This document shows, piece after piece, positions 5,156-6,819 of a DNA stretch of 6,819 nt. The stretch is taken from contig JAEPMM010000179.1 in NCBI GenBank assembly GCA_017643965.1, positions 1-6,819 of the forward strand, read 5' to 3'. The DNA is from Marinobacter sp. (GTDB taxonomy: Bacteria; Pseudomonadota; Gammaproteobacteria; Pseudomonadales; Oleiphilaceae). The notes below the pieces were generated by a model that searched no databases, was not told where the DNA came from, and worked only from the letters and a program-made list of their open reading frames with translations. Numbering within the stretch: position 1 is the first letter of the stretch; each line of letters opens with the position of its first letter. Made by a program: the position numbers and the translations under genes.

Positions 5156-6708
5156 ATGGAGTCGGGCTCAAGATTACTTCCGTTGCTGCTACTGCTGTGC
5201 CTGTTATCAGCCATACCGGCTCAGGCGTTCGAATTCTCTCGGGTCGTGGAAAAGGCGAAGGCACTGGCTGCTGGCGATTACGCACCGCCACCTGAAGCGC
5301 CGGAATTTCTGCGAGATCTGGATTATCCGGACTATCAGTCGATCCGGTTCAACCCGGAGGACAGTCTCTGGCGTGGAGGTGGGTCACTTTTTCAGGTAAT
5401 GATGGTCCCTCCCGGCAACGTTTATACCCACACTGTGCAAATCCATCAGATTGACGACAACGGCGTTCAGCCAGTGCCGTTCAACAAGGCGTCTTACAAC
5501 TACCCCACCACCGAGATGGCAAAGCGTGTGCCTGCGGATCTTGGCCATGCAGGGTTCAAGCTGACGTTTCCCCTCGCCGGAGAATCCGAGCAGAACCAGT
5601 TTCTGGTCTTTGCCGGAGCCAGTTATTTCCGTGGTGTCGGTGCTGACCATCGGTTCGGGCTTTCCGCCAGGGGAATCGCACTGGATACGGGTCTGCCCTC
5701 CGGGGAGGAGGTGCCGTCGTTTGTGGAATTCTGGCTGGAGCGACCCGGAGGCGGAAGCAAGCGTATGCGGGTGTATGGGCTGTTGAATGGCCCCAGCGTT
5801 GCTGGCGCCTACCAGTTTGATATCCACCCGGGATCAATCACCCGCGGCGATGTCACTGCCGAGCTGTTTTTCCGTGAGGCGGTAGAGCAGCCGGGCCTGG
5901 CACCGCTCACGTCCATGTTCTATTACGGCGAAAATACCTGGCGGCCTGCCGGAGAATGGCGGCCCCAGGTTCATGATTCCGATGGCCTGCTGATACACGA
6001 CCAGGGCGCAGACGAGTGGTTGTGGCGCCCTCTGGTCAATCCGTCCCGCCTTATCCTCAGCTATTTGCAGGTTGAACGCCTGGGAGGCTTCGGGCTCATT
6101 CAGCGGGATACCACGTTCAGCGACTTTGAGGATGCCGAGGCTCGTTACGATCAGCGCCCCATCGCCTGGGTCGCGCCGCGCAACGGGTGGGCGGAAGGCG
6201 AGGTGGTTCTGGTTGAGATACCCACCGACTCCGAAACCAACGACAACATCGTTGCATTCTGGAAGCCGGGAGGAAGCACGACCGTAGGTGACCGCACAAG
6301 ATAGCCTACACCCTCAGTTTTGGTGGGCCGGCTGTGGCCGGCCAGAACACCGGGCGGGTGGTAAAAACCTTTGTGGGCGATGGTAACCGCACCGGTGGTG
6401 GGGCCGTTGAGAACGCCTACCGGATCATTGTGGATTTCGCCCACGGGCCCCTGGATACACTGAGGCCGGATGCTGCCGTAACCAGCAGCGTCAGCAAGGA
6501 CAGCAACAGTGACGATGCCGAAATTATCGAGCACTTTGTTGAGTACGTGGAGGCAGACAAAAACTGGCGCCTGTCGATACTGGTGCGAACGGGCACTGGT
6601 GATAACCCGGTATTTCGTGGCCAGTTGCTGTTGGATGAAAAACCACTGACAGAAGTGTGGACCTATTCCCTGTCGGAGGCTGTCAGAATCGGAAAAACCG
6701 GGTCATGA
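5156..6708 (+). pseudogene. opgG: Glucan biosynthesis protein G, interrupted by a one-base frameshift
   Basis: OpgG (MdoG) is a periplasmic protein needed to build osmoregulated periplasmic glucans from the chain made by OpgH. A signal peptide (residues 1-24, ending A-Q-A) precedes the MdoG domain. Conserved stretches include A-S-Y-F-R-G-V-G, G-L-S-A-R-G-I-A-L-D-T-G-L-P-S-G-E-E, F-W-L-E-R-P, P-L-T-S-M-F-Y-Y-G-E-N, V-H-D-S-D-G-L, E-W-L-W-R-P-L-V-N-P and I-P-T-D-S-E-T-N-D-N-I-V-A-F-W. The first frame ends at 6304 (382 residues), then the homologous C-terminal domain continues in another frame to 6708. Adding one C at GACC (6290-6293) restores G-D-P-H-K-I-A-Y-T-L-S-F and a protein of about 517 residues, close to the 511 of E. 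coli OpgG. Start: ATG at 5156 with GGGAG 9 bases upstream. Apart from this base the gene looks intact, so a sequencing error or a very recent mutation is likely; if real, the second domain is lost. Confidence 0.88.
6292..6708 (+). other. opgG: Out-of-frame C-terminal domain of OpgG
   Basis: This frame is open from 6292 (the base after a stop at 6289-6291) and encodes the Ig-like C-terminal domain of OpgG: I-A-Y-T-L-S-F, N-A-Y-R-I-I-V-D-F, N-W-R-L-S-I-L-V-R and L-T-E-V-W-T-Y-S-L, matching in order the end of enterobacterial OpgG. A GTG at 6334 could in theory start a separate peptide, but that would delete the first strand of the domain and its signal for export, so independent function is unlikely. 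Its preserved sequence argues that the frameshift is recent or artefactual. Confidence 0.8.
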
Positions 6709-6819
6709 GCGGCGGTGTCGCGGCGCCGGAGATTTTGTGTCAACAGGCGCTGGAGCAGGTGCTGGCCTATCTGGCAGACGATGGTGTCGCGCTCACAGCG
6801 GACACCTGCCGACAAGCTC
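6705..6819 (+). CDS. opgH: Probable glucans biosynthesis glucosyltransferase OpgH, N-terminal fragment (runs off the window)
   Basis: An ATG at 6705 overlaps the opgG stop as ATGA and opens a frame of 38 codons that continues past the end of the window. The visible residues (M-S-G-G-V-A-A-P-E-I-L, then a helix with L-E-Q-V-L-A-Y-L-A-D-D-G) have no diagnostic motif; OpgH proteins have a poorly conserved cytoplasmic N-terminus before their first membrane helices. The name rests on position: opgH normally follows opgG in one operon, and the 4-base overlap indicates translational coupling. OpgH is the inner-membrane glucosyltransferase that uses UDP-glucose to make the linear glucan backbone. If the opgG frameshift is real, translation ending at 6304 would no longer reach this overlap, which could reduce expression of this gene as well. 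Confidence 0.5.
   Translation, partial: MSGGVAAPEILCQQALEQVLAYLADDGVALTADTCRQA

Noticed and set aside
6334..6708. Independent small gene starting at GTG 6334
   Set aside because: The sequence is plainly the C-terminal domain of OpgG continuing after a frameshift; it lacks a signal peptide and would miss the first strand of the domain.

Overview
The window looks like the chromosome of a free-living gammaproteobacterium. The gene products and moderately high GC suggest a marine, Marinobacter-like relative, but that genus guess comes from general familiarity and was not computed. There are eight protein genes or gene pieces and no RNA genes, insertion sequences or CRISPR arrays.

Left block (1-2081): the tail of a putative SAM-dependent methyltransferase overlaps by 8 bases the start of a polytopic membrane protein of the LPG-synthase-TM/flippase-like family (PF03706). 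This is followed tail to tail, with a 26-base overlap, by a stand-alone RibD C-terminal-type (pyrimidine/dihydrofolate) reductase on the minus strand. A methyltransferase, a lipid-type membrane protein and a pterin/flavin-type reductase side by side suggest the edge of a small accessory biosynthetic cluster whose product is unknown. It is the part of the window most likely to belong to an undescribed pathway.

Middle block (2082-3510): a 138-residue XRE-like helix-turn-helix regulator is divergent from the reductase gene. It faces galU (UTP-glucose-1-phosphate uridylyltransferase, minus strand), and a GC hairpin that contains the regulator's stop codon lies between the two convergent genes.

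Right block (3511-6819): after an AT-rich 334-base promoter region comes an outer-membrane beta-barrel protein. It resembles the C-terminal barrel of TpsB/ShlB/FhaC transporters but has no POTRA domains and lacks the conserved VRGY/F arginine. Next is opgG (mdoG), the periplasmic glucan biosynthesis protein, broken by what looks like a one-base deletion of a C at 6292-6293, exactly at the linker between its two domains. A downstream gene, probably opgH, starts in an ATGA overlap with the opgG stop and runs off the window.

The galU-opgG-(opgH) neighbourhood is functionally coherent: GalU makes UDP-glucose, the sugar donor that OpgH polymerises into osmoregulated periplasmic glucans, which OpgG then helps finish in the periplasm. 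The lone barrel protein between galU and opgG is an unexplained envelope component of this neighbourhood.
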